This document shows positions 45,442-56,068 of a stretch of DNA of 64,000 nt, piece by piece. Origin of the DNA: Streptomyces sp. NBC_01571 (GTDB lineage: Bacteria; Actinomycetota; Actinomycetes; Streptomycetales; Streptomycetaceae); NCBI RefSeq assembly GCF_026339875.1, contig NZ_JAPEPZ010000001.1:6324001-6388000 (forward strand). The letters run 5' to 3'. Under the pieces are notes generated by a model. That model made no database searches. It saw nothing but the letters and a program-made list of their open reading frames with translations, and had not been told where the DNA came from. Made by a program: the position numbers and the translations under genes. How positions within the stretch are numbered: the first letter of the stretch is position 1; every line of letters begins with the position of its first letter.

Positions 45442-45482
45442 AAGCGCCCGGCAGACCGACCGTTCCGGTCCACCGGGCGCTT
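45442..45482. terminator. hairpin terminator
   Basis: AAGCGCCCGG (45442-45451) pairs with CCGGGCGCTT (45473-45482); the interior adds GACCG/CGGTC. It lies 40 bp past the accA2 stop and could serve both strands. Confidence 0.7.
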
Positions 45483-45487
45483 CGGAT

Positions 45488-45517
45488 GCCGTACGGACCG
45501 GGGTCGGTCCGTACGGC
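45488..45517 (-). terminator. terminator after accA2
   Basis: GCCGTACGGACCG (45488-45500) and CGGTCCGTACGGC (45505-45517) form a perfect 13-bp stem with a GGGT loop, 6 bp past the accA2 stop; it is backed up by the hairpin at 45442. Confidence 0.85.
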
Positions 45518-45523
45518 GGTGTC

Positions 45524-47296
<1,773 letters not shown>

Positions 47297-47651
47297 GATG
47301 GCTCCCTCCTTGAAACAAGCCGAGTTTAGGGACTGCCGACACGGCCTTTCGACCCGTCCCCAATGGTGAGCTTGCCCACACGGAGCGTGATTCGAGGCTC
47401 GCTCGACCCGCGAGATCCCTTGTCACACCGCGGTACGCAGGAATCCTTGGCTGAACCCTAGCCCTCATGTGTGGTCAAGGTCTCTGTGCGGCTGTGCCGC
47501 GCCGCACATCGTTTCTTTGTGGAGTCCCTACGAATGGCCCAATGATTCTTTGCCCTCGGCAGAACCCTTGTCCCGTGGTTTACCCGTTAGTAGCGTTCGG
47601 GTTGTCTCGAACGTACTTGGGGTAACAGCACTCGGAAGTGGGTGGGGACCG
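47297..47651. other. divergent regulatory region between accA2 and a membrane protein gene
   Basis: A 355-bp region with no gene. It contains the accA2 promoter side and, near the right end, a probable promoter for the membrane protein (TTAGTAGCGTT with TAGCGT at 47591-47596) framed by ACCCG and CGGGT, a small dyad. Less GC-rich than the surroundings, typical of a promoter region. Confidence 0.5.
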
Positions 47652-48152
47652 GTGGTACGCAGACCGGTGGCGTGGGTGGCGGCGATCGTGCTCTTCGTGG
47701 AAGCGGTCGGTATCGCGCTGCTGAACTGGTTCCTCGGCGTGGTCGTCGACCGGCAGGACATGTCCCTGGCGGGGCTGGACTCGGACATGATGTCCACCTC
47801 GTCGAAGATCGGGGGAGTGGTCTTCGGTCTCTACTTCGCGTTGTGCGGGGTCGTCGCGCTGCTCGTCGCGGTGCGGAACCGCGCTCCGGGGGTCGTCGGG
47901 CGCGTCCTGCTGATCAGCGCCGCCGTGGTGCACGGACTGCTCGGCGCGTTCACGGTGGGACTGGTGGGCTGGGGCGCGTTCGCCTTCATGATGGTGGTGC
48001 TCGGGCTGATCCTGTTCACGCTGCTGGCGTTCGGCCCCGCGGCGGGTCCCGCCGACGCCGCGCCGGAGGACGGCGACGGTGGCGCGGACGGGGCGAGCGG
48101 CGGCAAGGGAGGAGCCCCGGTCGCGGCCCCTCCGGCACCCAGCGCCTCCTGA
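47652..48152 (+). CDS. four-helix membrane protein of unknown function
   Basis: A 166-residue protein with four hydrophobic helices (VAWVAAIVLFVEAVGIALLN, then GGVVFGLYFALCGVVALLVA, VLLISAAVVHGLLGAFTVGL and FAFMMVVLGLILFTLLAFG) and a Gly/Ala/Pro-rich cytoplasmic tail. No family recognised. It sits in the conserved accA2-maf interval of Streptomyces. GTG start behind GGGTGGGG; its 3' end converges with maf, 15 bp apart. Confidence 0.8.
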   Translation: MVRRPVAWVAAIVLFVEAVGIALLNWFLGVVVDRQDMSLAGLDSDMMSTSSKIGGVVFGLYFALCGVVALLVAVRNRAPGVVGRVLLISAAVVHGLLGAFTVGLVGWGAFAFMMVVLGLILFTLLAFGPAAGPADAAPEDGDGGADGASGGKGGAPVAAPPAPSAS

Positions 48153-48167
48153 CCGCCTCGGCGGCTG

Positions 48168-48791
48168 TCACTTCTCCCGCGGTGTCGTCCACAACTCCGT
48201 GATGCTGACGCCCAGTTCGCCCAGCAGCCGGCGGACCAGGGGCAGGGAGATGCCGATGACGTTGCCGTGGTCGCCGTCGATGCCCTCGATGAACGGGGCC
48301 GAGCGGCCGTCGAGCGTGAAGGCGCCGGCGACGTGGAGCGGCTCGCCCGAGGCGACGTACGCGGCGATCTCGGCGTCGGTCGGCTTGCCGAAGCGGACCA
48401 CGGTGGACGCGGTCGCCGACGCGTACCGCTTGGTCGCCGTGTCGTGGACGCAGTGCCCCGTCTGGAGGGTCCCGGCCCGGCCGCGCATCGCCTTCCACCG
48501 GGCGGTGGCCTCCTCGGCGTCCGCCGGCTTGCCGAGCGCCCGGCCGTCCAGGTCCAGGACCGAGTCGCAGCCGATCACCAGGGCGCCCTGCACCTCGGGC
48601 CGCGCGGCCACGACGGAGGCCTTGGCCTCGGCGAGGGCGAGCGCGAGTTCGGCGGGAGTCGGGGCGGAGACGGCGTCCTCGTCGACCCCGCTCACGATCA
48701 CCTCTGGGGCGAGTCCGGCCTGGCGCAGCAGGTTGAGCCGGGCGGGGGACTGCGAGGCGAGCACGAGGCGGCGGCGCGGCTGATCGGTCAT
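48168..48791 (-). CDS. Maf family nucleotide pyrophosphatase
   Basis: A 207-residue Maf/HAM1-like pyrophosphatase that hydrolyses dTTP, UTP or modified nucleotides to monophosphates, a house-cleaning role. Seen are the signature [30 protein letters not shown], the lysine in GKPADAEE and [18 protein letters not shown] at the end. The ATG is 6 nt after TACGCT (48798-48803, minus sense), a leaderless arrangement. Next to the accA2/pccB genes, as in other Streptomyces. Confidence 0.93.
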   Translation of the reverse strand: MTDQPRRRLVLASQSPARLNLLRQAGLAPEVIVSGVDEDAVSAPTPAELALALAEAKASVVAARPEVQGALVIGCDSVLDLDGRALGKPADAEEATARWKAMRGRAGTLQTGHCVHDTATKRYASATASTVVRFGKPTDAEIAAYVASGEPLHVAGAFTLDGRSAPFIEGIDGDHGNVIGISLPLVRRLLGELGVSITELWTTPREK

Positions 48792-48828
48792 GCGGTCAGC
48801 GTATCGGCGCGGGCGTGTCGTCCGCCGC

Positions 48829-48957
48829 TCACATCACGCCGAGGACGATCATCGCGAGCAGCATGGCCAGTGCCATGAGAACGCCGAGCCGCCGCAACAT
48901 GTCCTGCATGTCGCGCAACTCCTTCGGCGGCTCGTTCTCGGGGTCGGACCACAGCAT
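48829..48957 (-). CDS. 42-residue membrane protein (MmpA-like)
   Basis: A short gene reading [20 protein letters not shown], then LRRLGVL and a single hydrophobic helix rich in Met, Ala and Leu ending IVLGVM. Charged N-terminus inside, one transmembrane helix. I recall a conserved Streptomyces protein of this size and start, called morphogenic membrane protein MmpA, in this position next to maf and pccB; the name is from memory and not verified. GGGGG lies 1-2 nt upstream of the ATG. It is upstream of maf (37 bp) on the same strand and has a perfect 16-bp palindrome 37 bp ahead of it. Confidence 0.75.
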   Translation of the reverse strand: MLWSDPENEPPKELRDMQDMLRRLGVLMALAMLLAMIVLGVM

Positions 48958-48993
48958 GCCCCCGATCGTGCGGCGGGCCGGGTGCCGGGCGCC

Positions 48994-49009
48994 TGAGTAC
49001 GCGTACTCA
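48994..49009. promoter_or_regulatory. perfect 16-bp palindrome (candidate operator)
   Basis: TGAGTACGCGTACTCA is a perfect inverted repeat in the divergent region between the 42-residue membrane protein gene and the SGNH hydrolase gene. It lies 37 bp ahead of the former, at a usual place for a repressor site. Confidence 0.6.
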
Positions 49010-49045
49010 ACTTGACCTCGACCCCCGTAAACGGGTCCAGGGTTT

Positions 49046-49108
49046 CTTTAGTGCCGCCACGCCTGCTACGGTCGTGCCCACCACTAAAGGAACCCTAGTC
49101 CCCTTTAG
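49046..49108 (+). promoter_or_regulatory. SGNH hydrolase promoter flanked by CTTTAGTG/CACTAAAG half-sites
   Basis: The -10-like TACGGT (49067-49072) is framed by CTTTAGTG (49046-49053), overlapping the expected -35, and its inverse CACTAAAG (49082-49089) near the transcription start, with another CTTTAG at 49103-49108. The RBS GGAGGG follows. This looks like a repressor that bridges the promoter. Confidence 0.6.
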
Positions 49109-49121
49109 GGAGGGAACTGCC

Positions 49122-50264
49122 GTGTTCATCAGCGCCTGGACCGCATCGCCCCAGCTCCCCAGCGAGGGCTTCACCCCCAACTGGTCGCGGGAGGGCTTCT
49201 GGCGCCAGTCGCTGCGCCAGGTCGTCCGGGTCGGCGCGGGCGGCGGCCGGGTCCGTATACGGCTCTCGCACGCCTACGGGACCTCGCCACTGCGAATCGC
49301 CGGGGCCACGGTGGCGCGCGCGGGCGAGGGGGCCGCCGTCGAGCCCGGCTCGCTGCGGCGGCTCACCTTCGGGGGCGCGTCCGGCGCCGGAATCCCGGCG
49401 CGCGGACAGATCGTCAGCGACCCGGCCGAACTCGCCCTGGAACCCCTGGAGTCGGTCACCGTCACCCTCCACCTCGACGCCGTCACCGGCCCCGCGACCT
49501 TCCACGCGCAGGCCTTCACGACGAGCTACCGGGGTGCGGGGGACCGCCTCGACGACATCGGCGGGGAGGGGTTCGGCGAGACGACCGAGTCCTGGTACTT
49601 CCTGTCGGCCGTGGAAGTCGACGCGGACCGCGCGGACGGTGTCGCGCTCTTCGGCGACTCCCTCACGGACGGATTCGGCTCGACACCGGGCGCGAACCGC
49701 CGCTGGTCCGACGCGCTCGCCGAGCGCACGGGACGCTGCGTCCTCAACGCGGGTATCGGAGGGAACCTGCTGCTGAACGACTCGGCCTGGTACGGCGAGA
49801 AGGGGGTCCGGCGGCTAGGGCGGGACGTCCTCGGACACGCGGGCGTGCGGACACTCGTCGTGCTCCACGGTCTCAACGACATCGGGTTCGGCGAGACCGC
49901 CGAGCAGCCGACGTACAAGCCCGCACCGGTGGTGGAGGCCGACGAACTCGTCACCGGATACCGGGAGCTGATACGGCAGGCGCGTGGGCGGGGGCTGCGG
50001 GTGATCGGCGCGACGCTGCTCCCCTTCGCCGGGTCCGATCACTGGGGGGAGCGCGCGGCGAAGGTGAGCCACGAGGTGAACGAGTGGATCCGGGGCTCGG
50101 GGGAGTGGGACGCGGTGGTGGATCTGCACCGCGCCCTCGCCGGTCCGGCGGACCTGGACCGGCTGCGGGCGGCCTACGACTTCGGCGACCACCTGCATCC
50201 GAACGACGCCGGGATCGCGGTGATGGCCGAGGAGGTGGCGACCTGCCTGCGGGGCCGCGCGTAG
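49122..50264 (+). CDS. SGNH/GDSL family hydrolase
   Basis: A 380-residue esterase-like protein. The N-terminal 175 residues are a beta-rich accessory domain (ISAWTASPQLPSEGF, VRIRLSHAYGTSPLRI) typical of long GDSL enzymes; the SGNH catalytic domain follows with GDSLTDGFGSTPG (nucleophile Ser), GGNLL (Gly), LHGLNDIG (Asn) and the acid/base pair in DHLHPNDAG. No signal peptide is evident, so probably cytoplasmic. It likely deacylates sugars or esters. GTG with GGAGGG 7 nt upstream; longer frames upstream cover the operator-like repeats. Confidence 0.9.
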   Translation: MFISAWTASPQLPSEGFTPNWSREGFWRQSLRQVVRVGAGGGRVRIRLSHAYGTSPLRIAGATVARAGEGAAVEPGSLRRLTFGGASGAGIPARGQIVSDPAELALEPLESVTVTLHLDAVTGPATFHAQAFTTSYRGAGDRLDDIGGEGFGETTESWYFLSAVEVDADRADGVALFGDSLTDGFGSTPGANRRWSDALAERTGRCVLNAGIGGNLLLNDSAWYGEKGVRRLGRDVLGHAGVRTLVVLHGLNDIGFGETAEQPTYKPAPVVEADELVTGYRELIRQARGRGLRVIGATLLPFAGSDHWGERAAKVSHEVNEWIRGSGEWDAVVDLHRALAGPADLDRLRAAYDFGDHLHPNDAGIAVMAEEVATCLRGRA

Positions 50265-50319
50265 GCGCGGCGCCCGCCCGGTCGCCCACGGCGCCCCGAC
50301 TCCCGGCGGGGCGCTCGCG

Positions 50320-50529
50320 TCAGCTGGGCCAGTAGGTCCGGGCCCAGGTCGACGCGCCCGGCTGCGGCAGACGACGGGTGGCGATACGGGACGGGTCCGC
50401 CCACGCGTCCCTGGTTCCCGGCGCGCCGGACGGCGGGCCGGCCGCCGCCGCGGCGCGGACCTGGACCACCGCCAGTGCGGCGGCCAGCTCCTCGGGGGTC
50501 GGATTGCCCCGTACGACCTTGATGTTCAT
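50320..50529 (-). CDS. accE: acyl-CoA carboxylase epsilon subunit
   Basis: A 69-residue small subunit: MNIKVVRGNPTPEELAAALA is the family signature, followed by an Ala-rich helix and a basic/aromatic tail (STWARTYWPS). Epsilon subunits (AccE/PccE) stabilise and stimulate actinobacterial acetyl/propionyl-CoA carboxylases. It directly follows pccB (24 bp), as in S. coelicolor where PccE serves PccB. GGGAG stands 5 nt before the ATG. Confidence 0.9.
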   Translation of the reverse strand: MNIKVVRGNPTPEELAAALAVVQVRAAAAAGPPSGAPGTRDAWADPSRIATRRLPQPGASTWARTYWPS

Positions 50530-50553
50530 CTCTGCTCCCAAGGGTCCCGGGGT

Positions 50554-52155
50554 CTACAGGGGGATGTTGCCGTGCTTCTTCGGAGGGAGTGATTCCCGCT
50601 TCGTGCGCAGCTGACGCAGACCCCGTACGAGGTGGGAGCGGGTGTCGGAGGGCATGATCACCGCATCGATGTAGCCGCGCTCGGCCGCCGTGTAGGGGTT
50701 GAGGAGCGCGTCCTCGTACTCCTGGATCAGGCGGGCCCGGGTGGCCTCCGCCTCACCGGGGTCGGTGACGGCGGCGATGGTGCGGCGGTGCAGGATGTTC
50801 ACCGCGCCCTGGGCGCCCATGACGGCGATCTGGGCAGTGGGCCAGGCGAGGTTGAGGTCGGCTCCGAGGTGCTTGGAGCCCATGACGTCGTACGCGCCGC
50901 CGAAGGCCTTGCGGGTGATGACCGTGATGAGCGGGACGGTGGCCTCGGCGTACGCGTAGATCAGCTTGGCGCCGCGGCGGATGATGCCGGTGTGCTCCTG
51001 GCCGACGCCCGGGAGGAAGCCGGGGACGTCCACGAAGGTGATGACCGGGACGTTGAAGGCGTCACAGGTGCGGACGAAGCGGGCCGCCTTCTCCGAGGCG
51101 TCGATGTCCAGGCAGCCGGCGAACTGCATCGGCTGGTTGGCGACGATGCCCACCGGCCGGCCCTCGACCCGGCCGTAGCCGGTGAGGATGTTCGGCGCGA
51201 ACAGCGGCTGCGTCTCGAAGAACTCGGCGTCGTCCAGGACGTGTTCGATCACCGTGTGCATGTCGTACGGCTGGTTCGCGCTGTCCGGCACGATCGTGTC
51301 CAGCTCGCGGTCCTCGTCGGTGATCGCGAGGTCCGCCTCCTCGGGGAACACCGGGGGCTCGCTGAGGTTGTTGGACGGCAGGTACGACAGCAGCTGCTTG
51401 ACGTACTCGATGGCGTCCTTCTCGTCACCCGCCATGTGGTGGGCCACGCCTGACACCGCGTTGTGCGTGCGGGCGCCGCCGAGCTCCTCGAAGCCGACGT
51501 CCTCGCCCGTCACCGTCTTGATGACGTCGGGACCCGTGATGAACATGTGCGAGGTCTGGTCGACCATGATCGTGAAGTCGGTGATCGCGGGGGAGTAGAC
51601 CGCGCCGCCCGCACAGGGGCCGACGACCAGGCTGATCTGCGGGATCACGCCCGAGGCATGGGTGTTGCGGCGGAAGATCTCGCCGTACATGCCGAGGGCC
51701 GAGACGCCCTCCTGGATGCGGGCGCCGCCCGAGTCGTTGATGCCGATGACCGGACAGCCGGTCTTCAGCGCGAAGTCCATCACCTTCATGATCTTCTGCC
51801 CGAACACCTCGCCGAGGGCGCCGCCGAAGACCGTGAAGTCCTGCGAGAAGACGGCGACGGGACGGCCGTCGACCATGCCGTACCCGGTGACGACACCGTC
51901 GCCGTACGGCCGGTTCTGCTCCATGCCGAAGTCGGTCGAGCGGTGCTGCGCGAACTCGTCGAGTTCCACGAACGAGCCCTCGTCGATCAGCAGGTCGATC
52001 CGCTCACGGGCCGTCAGTTTGCCCTTGGCGTGCTGCTTTTCGACGGCCCGCGCCGAGCCGGCGTGCGTCGCCTCCTGCACGCGGCGCCGCAGATCCGCGA
52101 GTTTGCCCGCGGTCGTGTGGATGTCGGGGTGGTGCAGCTCTTCCGGCTCGGACAT
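50554..52155 (-). CDS. pccB: propionyl-CoA carboxylase beta subunit
   Basis: A 533-residue carboxyltransferase transferring CO2 from biotin to propionyl-CoA to give methylmalonyl-CoA, a polyketide precursor. Oxyanion-hole regions are [13 protein letters not shown] with [12 protein letters not shown] (N-terminal half) and [13 protein letters not shown] with [20 protein letters not shown] (C-terminal half); the Asp in AYDVM corresponds to the residue that sets acyl-CoA specificity in S. coelicolor PccB (Asp422 there). The end, [13 protein letters not shown], is typical. It is divergent from birA and followed by accE. ATG 52155; the longer open frame upstream is antisense to birA. Confidence 0.96.
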   Translation of the reverse strand: MSEPEELHHPDIHTTAGKLADLRRRVQEATHAGSARAVEKQHAKGKLTARERIDLLIDEGSFVELDEFAQHRSTDFGMEQNRPYGDGVVTGYGMVDGRPVAVFSQDFTVFGGALGEVFGQKIMKVMDFALKTGCPVIGINDSGGARIQEGVSALGMYGEIFRRNTHASGVIPQISLVVGPCAGGAVYSPAITDFTIMVDQTSHMFITGPDVIKTVTGEDVGFEELGGARTHNAVSGVAHHMAGDEKDAIEYVKQLLSYLPSNNLSEPPVFPEEADLAITDEDRELDTIVPDSANQPYDMHTVIEHVLDDAEFFETQPLFAPNILTGYGRVEGRPVGIVANQPMQFAGCLDIDASEKAARFVRTCDAFNVPVITFVDVPGFLPGVGQEHTGIIRRGAKLIYAYAEATVPLITVITRKAFGGAYDVMGSKHLGADLNLAWPTAQIAVMGAQGAVNILHRRTIAAVTDPGEAEATRARLIQEYEDALLNPYTAAERGYIDAVIMPSDTRSHLVRGLRQLRTKRESLPPKKHGNIPL

Positions 52156-52285
52156 CGGGATGCGGCTCCCTGCCTGCTCAGTGGGACGTGAGGGTGATGT
52201 GCTCAGGGGGTTGCTACTGACTCGTAGGGTAGTGGTGCCCATACGGTTCGGCAGTGCGGCGTTTACCACACCTAGGGTGGGTTGC

Positions 52286-53161
52286 ATGACGCCGCGAGAT
52301 GCCTCAGACCCGAACGACAGCCGATGGTCCGACCTCGACCGTCCGCCCCTCAACGCCACCGCCCTGCGCCGCGCGCTGGTGCGGGACGGCGCGGACGGCG
52401 GGCTCTGGAGCGATCTCCAGGTCGTGACCGGCACCGGATCCACCAACAGCGACCTGGTCGCACTGGCCGTCTCCGGGAAGGCGGACGAGGGAGCCGTGCT
52501 CGTCGCCGAGGAGCAGAACGCCGGGCGCGGCCGTCTGGACCGGAGGTGGACGGCACCGGCCCGCTCCGGCCTGTTCTTCTCCGTCCTGCTCAAACCCACC
52601 GGGATCCCCGTCGAACGCTGGGGCTGGCTCCCGCTGCTGACCGGGGTCGCGGTGGCGACGGCCCTGTCCCGGGTCGCGGGTGTCGACACGGCGCTCAAGT
52701 GGCCCAACGACCTGCTGGTGACGGTCGACGGCGGGGAACGCAAAGCGGGCGGCATCCTCGCCGAACGTGCCGGGACCGACGCCGTCGTGGTCGGCATCGG
52801 CATCAACGTCACCCTGCGCGAGGACGAGCTCCCGGTGCCGGGCGCGGGGTCGCTCGCCCTCGCCGGAGCGACGACCACGGACCGTGACACCGTGCTGCGG
52901 GCCGTGCTGCGTTCGCTGGAGCAGTGGTACGAGAAGTGGCGCGCCGCCGGTGGCGACCCCGACGCCTCCGGTCTCCAGGAGACATATGCCGCCGGGTGCG
53001 CGACGCTCGGACGAGAGGTGCGGGCCGAACTGCCGGGCGGCAGGTCGATCACCGGGGAGGCGGTGGCCGTCGACGGGGACGGGCGTCTGGTCCTGGCCAC
53101 CGAGGAGGGGGTGCAGCAGCCGGTGGGCGCGGGAGACATCGTCCACCTTCGACCGGCCTGA
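52286..53161 (+). CDS. birA: biotin--[acetyl-CoA-carboxylase] ligase
   Basis: A 291-residue biotin protein ligase without an N-terminal helix-turn-helix, so a class I enzyme that cannot repress transcription. It has [13 protein letters not shown], the biotinyl-AMP loop [25 protein letters not shown], the KAGGIL lysine and GIGINV, and a C-terminal SH3-like cap. It attaches biotin to AccA2. The ATG lies 7 nt after TAGGGT (52273-52278), a leaderless start. Divergent from pccB with 130 bp between. Confidence 0.95.
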   Translation: MTPRDASDPNDSRWSDLDRPPLNATALRRALVRDGADGGLWSDLQVVTGTGSTNSDLVALAVSGKADEGAVLVAEEQNAGRGRLDRRWTAPARSGLFFSVLLKPTGIPVERWGWLPLLTGVAVATALSRVAGVDTALKWPNDLLVTVDGGERKAGGILAERAGTDAVVVGIGINVTLREDELPVPGAGSLALAGATTTDRDTVLRAVLRSLEQWYEKWRAAGGDPDASGLQETYAAGCATLGREVRAELPGGRSITGEAVAVDGDGRLVLATEEGVQQPVGAGDIVHLRPA

Positions 53162-53322
53162 GCGGTGGAGGCCGGCGGGCCGTACTCAGCGATGGGGCGA
53201 CGGAGCCGATCCCGGTTCCGGGTCCCGGTCAGGTGTACGAGTCAGGAGTGAGCCAGCGCACACCTGCCGTAGAGTTGAGCGCGGTCGATACCTGACCGTG
53301 GCAGATCGGAAAGGCAGCAGGC

Positions 53323-54669
53323 GTGACCGTCGACGACACGGGCTCCGGCACGGGTGCGCACCCCGCTCCCGACGGTGAGCCGGGGCGTACCGCCGGGTCG
53401 GCCACCGACCCGGCACCCGCAGCCGGTGACGCTGACCTGCGGGGCGACGAGGACGCCGGTGACCCACAGGAGCGGTCGGATGTGAAAGCGCCTCCGGACC
53501 GCAATCTGTCGGACACCCCCAGCCCGCCGCAGGACCCGCAGGTGCGGCTGGACGCCCAGGGCCGGCTGGACGCGCAGAACCGGCTGGACGAGCAGGCCGC
53601 CGACTCCGGGGAGGATCCCCTCGCCCTGCGCCTGGAAGGGCTCATCCTGGGCGCCGAGCGCCGCTACACGCCGTTCCAGGCCGCCCGCAGCGCCGGTGTC
53701 TCCATGGAGCTGGCCTCGCGCTTCTGGCGGGCCATGGGCTTCGCCGACATAGGCCAGGCCAAGGCGCTGACCGAGGCCGACGTCCTCGCCCTGCGCCGGC
53801 TGGCCGGTCTCGTCGAGGCGGGCCTGCTCAGCGAGGCGATGGCGGTGCAGGTCGCCCGGTCCACCGGCCAGACGACCGCACGGCTGGCCGAGTGGCAGAT
53901 CGACTCGTTCCTGGAGGGGCTGACCGAGCCCCCGGAACCGGGCATGACGCGCACCGAGGTGACGTACCCCCTGATCGAGCTGCTCCTGCCCGAGCTGGAG
54001 GAGTTCATCGTCTACGTCTGGCGGCGCCAGCTCGCCGCCGCGACCGGCCGGGTCGTCCAGGCCGGTGACGACGAGGAGATGGTCGACCGCCGCCTCGCCG
54101 TCGGCTTCGCGGACCTCGTCGGGTTCACCCGGCTGACCCGGCGCATGGAGGAGGAGGAGCTCGGCGAGCTCGTCGAGGCCTTCGAGACCACCGCCGCCGA
54201 CCTGGTGGCCGCGCACGGGGGCCGGCTCATCAAGACCCTCGGCGACGAGGTGCTGTACTCCGCGGACGACGCGGGTGTCGCCGCCGAGATCGCCCTGCGC
54301 CTCATCGAGACGATGGCCAACGACGAGACCATGCCGGAGCTGCGTGTCGGTATCGCCTTCGGCACCGTCACGACCCGGATGGGAGACGTCTTCGGCACGA
54401 CGGTGAACCTCGCCTCCCGTCTCACGTCGATAGCGCCGCGGGACGCCGTCCTGGTGGACGGTGCCTTCGCGGAGGAACTAATCCGCACCCAGGACGCCCC
54501 CGCCTCCGAGGCCGAGGCCGCGGAGGCGGCGGCCACCGCGGAGAAGGAGGGCGAGGAGCCGCCCGGCTACCGCTTCGCCCTCCAGCCGATGTGGCAGCGG
54601 CCGGTCCGCGGCCTCGGCGTGGTCGAACCATGGCTGCTGGGCCGCCGGGGGATGCCGGACACGCCCTGA
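53323..54669 (+). CDS. cya: class III adenylate cyclase
   Basis: A 448-residue soluble cyclase making cAMP from ATP. An acidic, Pro-rich N-terminus of about 95 residues carries a short repeat (RLDAQGRLDAQNRLDEQ); a helical region follows (about 100-245, adenylate-cyclase regulatory type), then the catalytic domain from about 255: GFADLVGFTRLTRRM with metal-binding Asp, KTLGDEVLYSA with the second Asp, GIAFGTV, and the transition-state segment GTTVNLASRL with Asn and Arg. No transmembrane segment. In S. coelicolor Cya supports germination and antibiotic production. GTG start with AAAGGCAG upstream. Confidence 0.94.
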   Translation: MTVDDTGSGTGAHPAPDGEPGRTAGSATDPAPAAGDADLRGDEDAGDPQERSDVKAPPDRNLSDTPSPPQDPQVRLDAQGRLDAQNRLDEQAADSGEDPLALRLEGLILGAERRYTPFQAARSAGVSMELASRFWRAMGFADIGQAKALTEADVLALRRLAGLVEAGLLSEAMAVQVARSTGQTTARLAEWQIDSFLEGLTEPPEPGMTRTEVTYPLIELLLPELEEFIVYVWRRQLAAATGRVVQAGDDEEMVDRRLAVGFADLVGFTRLTRRMEEEELGELVEAFETTAADLVAAHGGRLIKTLGDEVLYSADDAGVAAEIALRLIETMANDETMPELRVGIAFGTVTTRMGDVFGTTVNLASRLTSIAPRDAVLVDGAFAEELIRTQDAPASEAEAAEAAATAEKEGEEPPGYRFALQPMWQRPVRGLGVVEPWLLGRRGMPDTP

Positions 54670-54949
54670 GGGCTGTCCCGTGATCCCGGTGGATCAGCGC
54701 GTGGCGTCGGACGCGGGCGCCCGCGAGGCGGAGGTCGCGGGGGACGGAGGTCGCGGGGGCGGAGAGGCGACTGCGTACCGGGCCTGTTCGGGCGCGGTCC
54801 TGGTCCCGTTCGGGCGGTTCGGCAGCGTGACGAGGTGCCGTGGCTGTCGTCGTGCGCCCGCCGGGGCACACGGGACAGCCCTCGGCCGGCGTCCCGCCGG
54901 GCCGCCCTCCCCCGGCGGGTGTTGTCCCCTGCGCCCTGCCCGGCCCCCG

Positions 54950-55858
54950 CTACCCGTGTCCCAGCGGGTTCGCCAGGCCGTCGACGCAGATTCCCACGAT
55001 CGGCACGCAGAGGCCGGGGGAACCGGGCTTCGGTGCCGGGGCGTGGGTGCCGCCGCTCGGCGTGGGGTGCGGCGCGGGCGCGGCCGGCGGCTGCGACGGT
55101 ACGGGCGCCGTGGGAATGCCGGTCGTGTCCGGTGCGTCGTCCGCGGGGGCGCCCGCGCGGCCCGGCGGGTGCGCCCCGGGCGGTGCCGTGGCAGACGGGC
55201 CCGTCACCCCGGCCGCCCCGGCCGCTCCGGACGATGCCGGCGACGCTGTCGCGCCGGGGCTCGCCCCCACTGTCGGGGTCGCGCCCGCCCCGCCCCTCGC
55301 GGCGACCGCACCGGCGGTCGCGGGATGAGCGGAGGGCGCGGCCCAGACGGTCGGCGAGGCGTCGAGCGCCCCGTCGTCGGCGACCGCCGGCCTCGGTTCG
55401 GCCTCCGCGCCCCCGCCGCTCCCGGTCACGCCGTCGGGCGCCATCCGCGCCAGGCTCAGCGCCCCGGCGGCCAGCGCGAGGCCGCCCACCGCGAAGAGCG
55501 CCCGGCGCGGCCGCGGCCTGCGGTGCCGCCCGCGGCCGGTGCGCTGCCGGAACGCAGGGGGGACGGTATCGGTGGCATCCGCCGGTTCCGGGGTGCGGCC
55601 GGTGGTCCCCGGCGAGGTGCCCGTGTCCCGGGTCCGTCCGGGCGGCATGGAGGTTCTGGCAGGCTCGGTGAGGGCCGCTTCCCCGCCGCGCGGCCGGGCC
55701 GGCGGTGGCGGCGCGGAGGCTGCCCCCGGCCGTTCCGGGCCGAGTGTCCGGGAGGGCGTGGGGGCCACGCGGGTGGCGGGCTCCGTGGACCCCGGCGGGG
55801 CCGAGGACACCCGTGTCCGCGTGTCCCTTGCCACGTTCGTGGTCGTGCCGTTCGTCAT
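54950..55858 (-). CDS. single-pass membrane protein with Pro/Ala/Thr-rich extracellular region
   Basis: A 302-residue protein: a 120-residue hydrophilic cytoplasmic part (Thr, Pro, Arg-rich), one transmembrane helix (ALFAVGGLALAAGALSLARM), then a low-complexity Ala/Pro/Gly segment and a conserved-looking C-terminus GLCVPIVGICVDGLANPL. No enzyme motif; the ending suggests a surface or wall-spanning protein. ATG 55858 is chosen because GGGAGGG stands 6 nt upstream, against zero spacing for ATG 55864. The opposite strand is fully open across it, but in composition only. No gene seen in 54670-54949. Confidence 0.7.
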   Translation of the reverse strand: MTNGTTTNVARDTRTRVSSAPPGSTEPATRVAPTPSRTLGPERPGAASAPPPPARPRGGEAALTEPARTSMPPGRTRDTGTSPGTTGRTPEPADATDTVPPAFRQRTGRGRHRRPRPRRALFAVGGLALAAGALSLARMAPDGVTGSGGGAEAEPRPAVADDGALDASPTVWAAPSAHPATAGAVAARGGAGATPTVGASPGATASPASSGAAGAAGVTGPSATAPPGAHPPGRAGAPADDAPDTTGIPTAPVPSQPPAAPAPHPTPSGGTHAPAPKPGSPGLCVPIVGICVDGLANPLGHG

Positions 55859-56033
55859 GGTCATCCCTCCCCGATGTGCGGACTCCCCCCGATGCCCTTG
55901 GCGGTGCGCAGGTTATGCGTCTTTTGAGGGCCTGGGGCGGGAGTTGGGCGGGATGTCACTCGAACGTGGAAGCGCGGCCGAAGGGACGGGTTTCGCCGGA
56001 CGGCGTCGGCTGCGATGATCGGGGGAGGCGGAA

Positions 56034-56049
56034 GTTAACCCGCGTTAAC
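56034..56049 (+). promoter_or_regulatory. GTTAAC dyad upstream of enoyl-CoA hydratase
   Basis: GTTAAC-CCGC-GTTAAC, a perfect inverted repeat with a 4-nt spacer, 19 bp ahead of the start codon and overlapping the likely 5' untranslated or promoter region. The shape is typical of TetR/FadR-like repressor sites. Confidence 0.6.
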
Positions 56050-56068
56050 CGTTCACAGGGAGGGTGTC

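Noticed and set aside
54680..55927. 415-residue plus-strand frame
   Set aside because: It is the Arg/Gly-rich complement of the Pro/Ala-rich membrane protein; the minus strand has a transmembrane helix and ribosome binding site.
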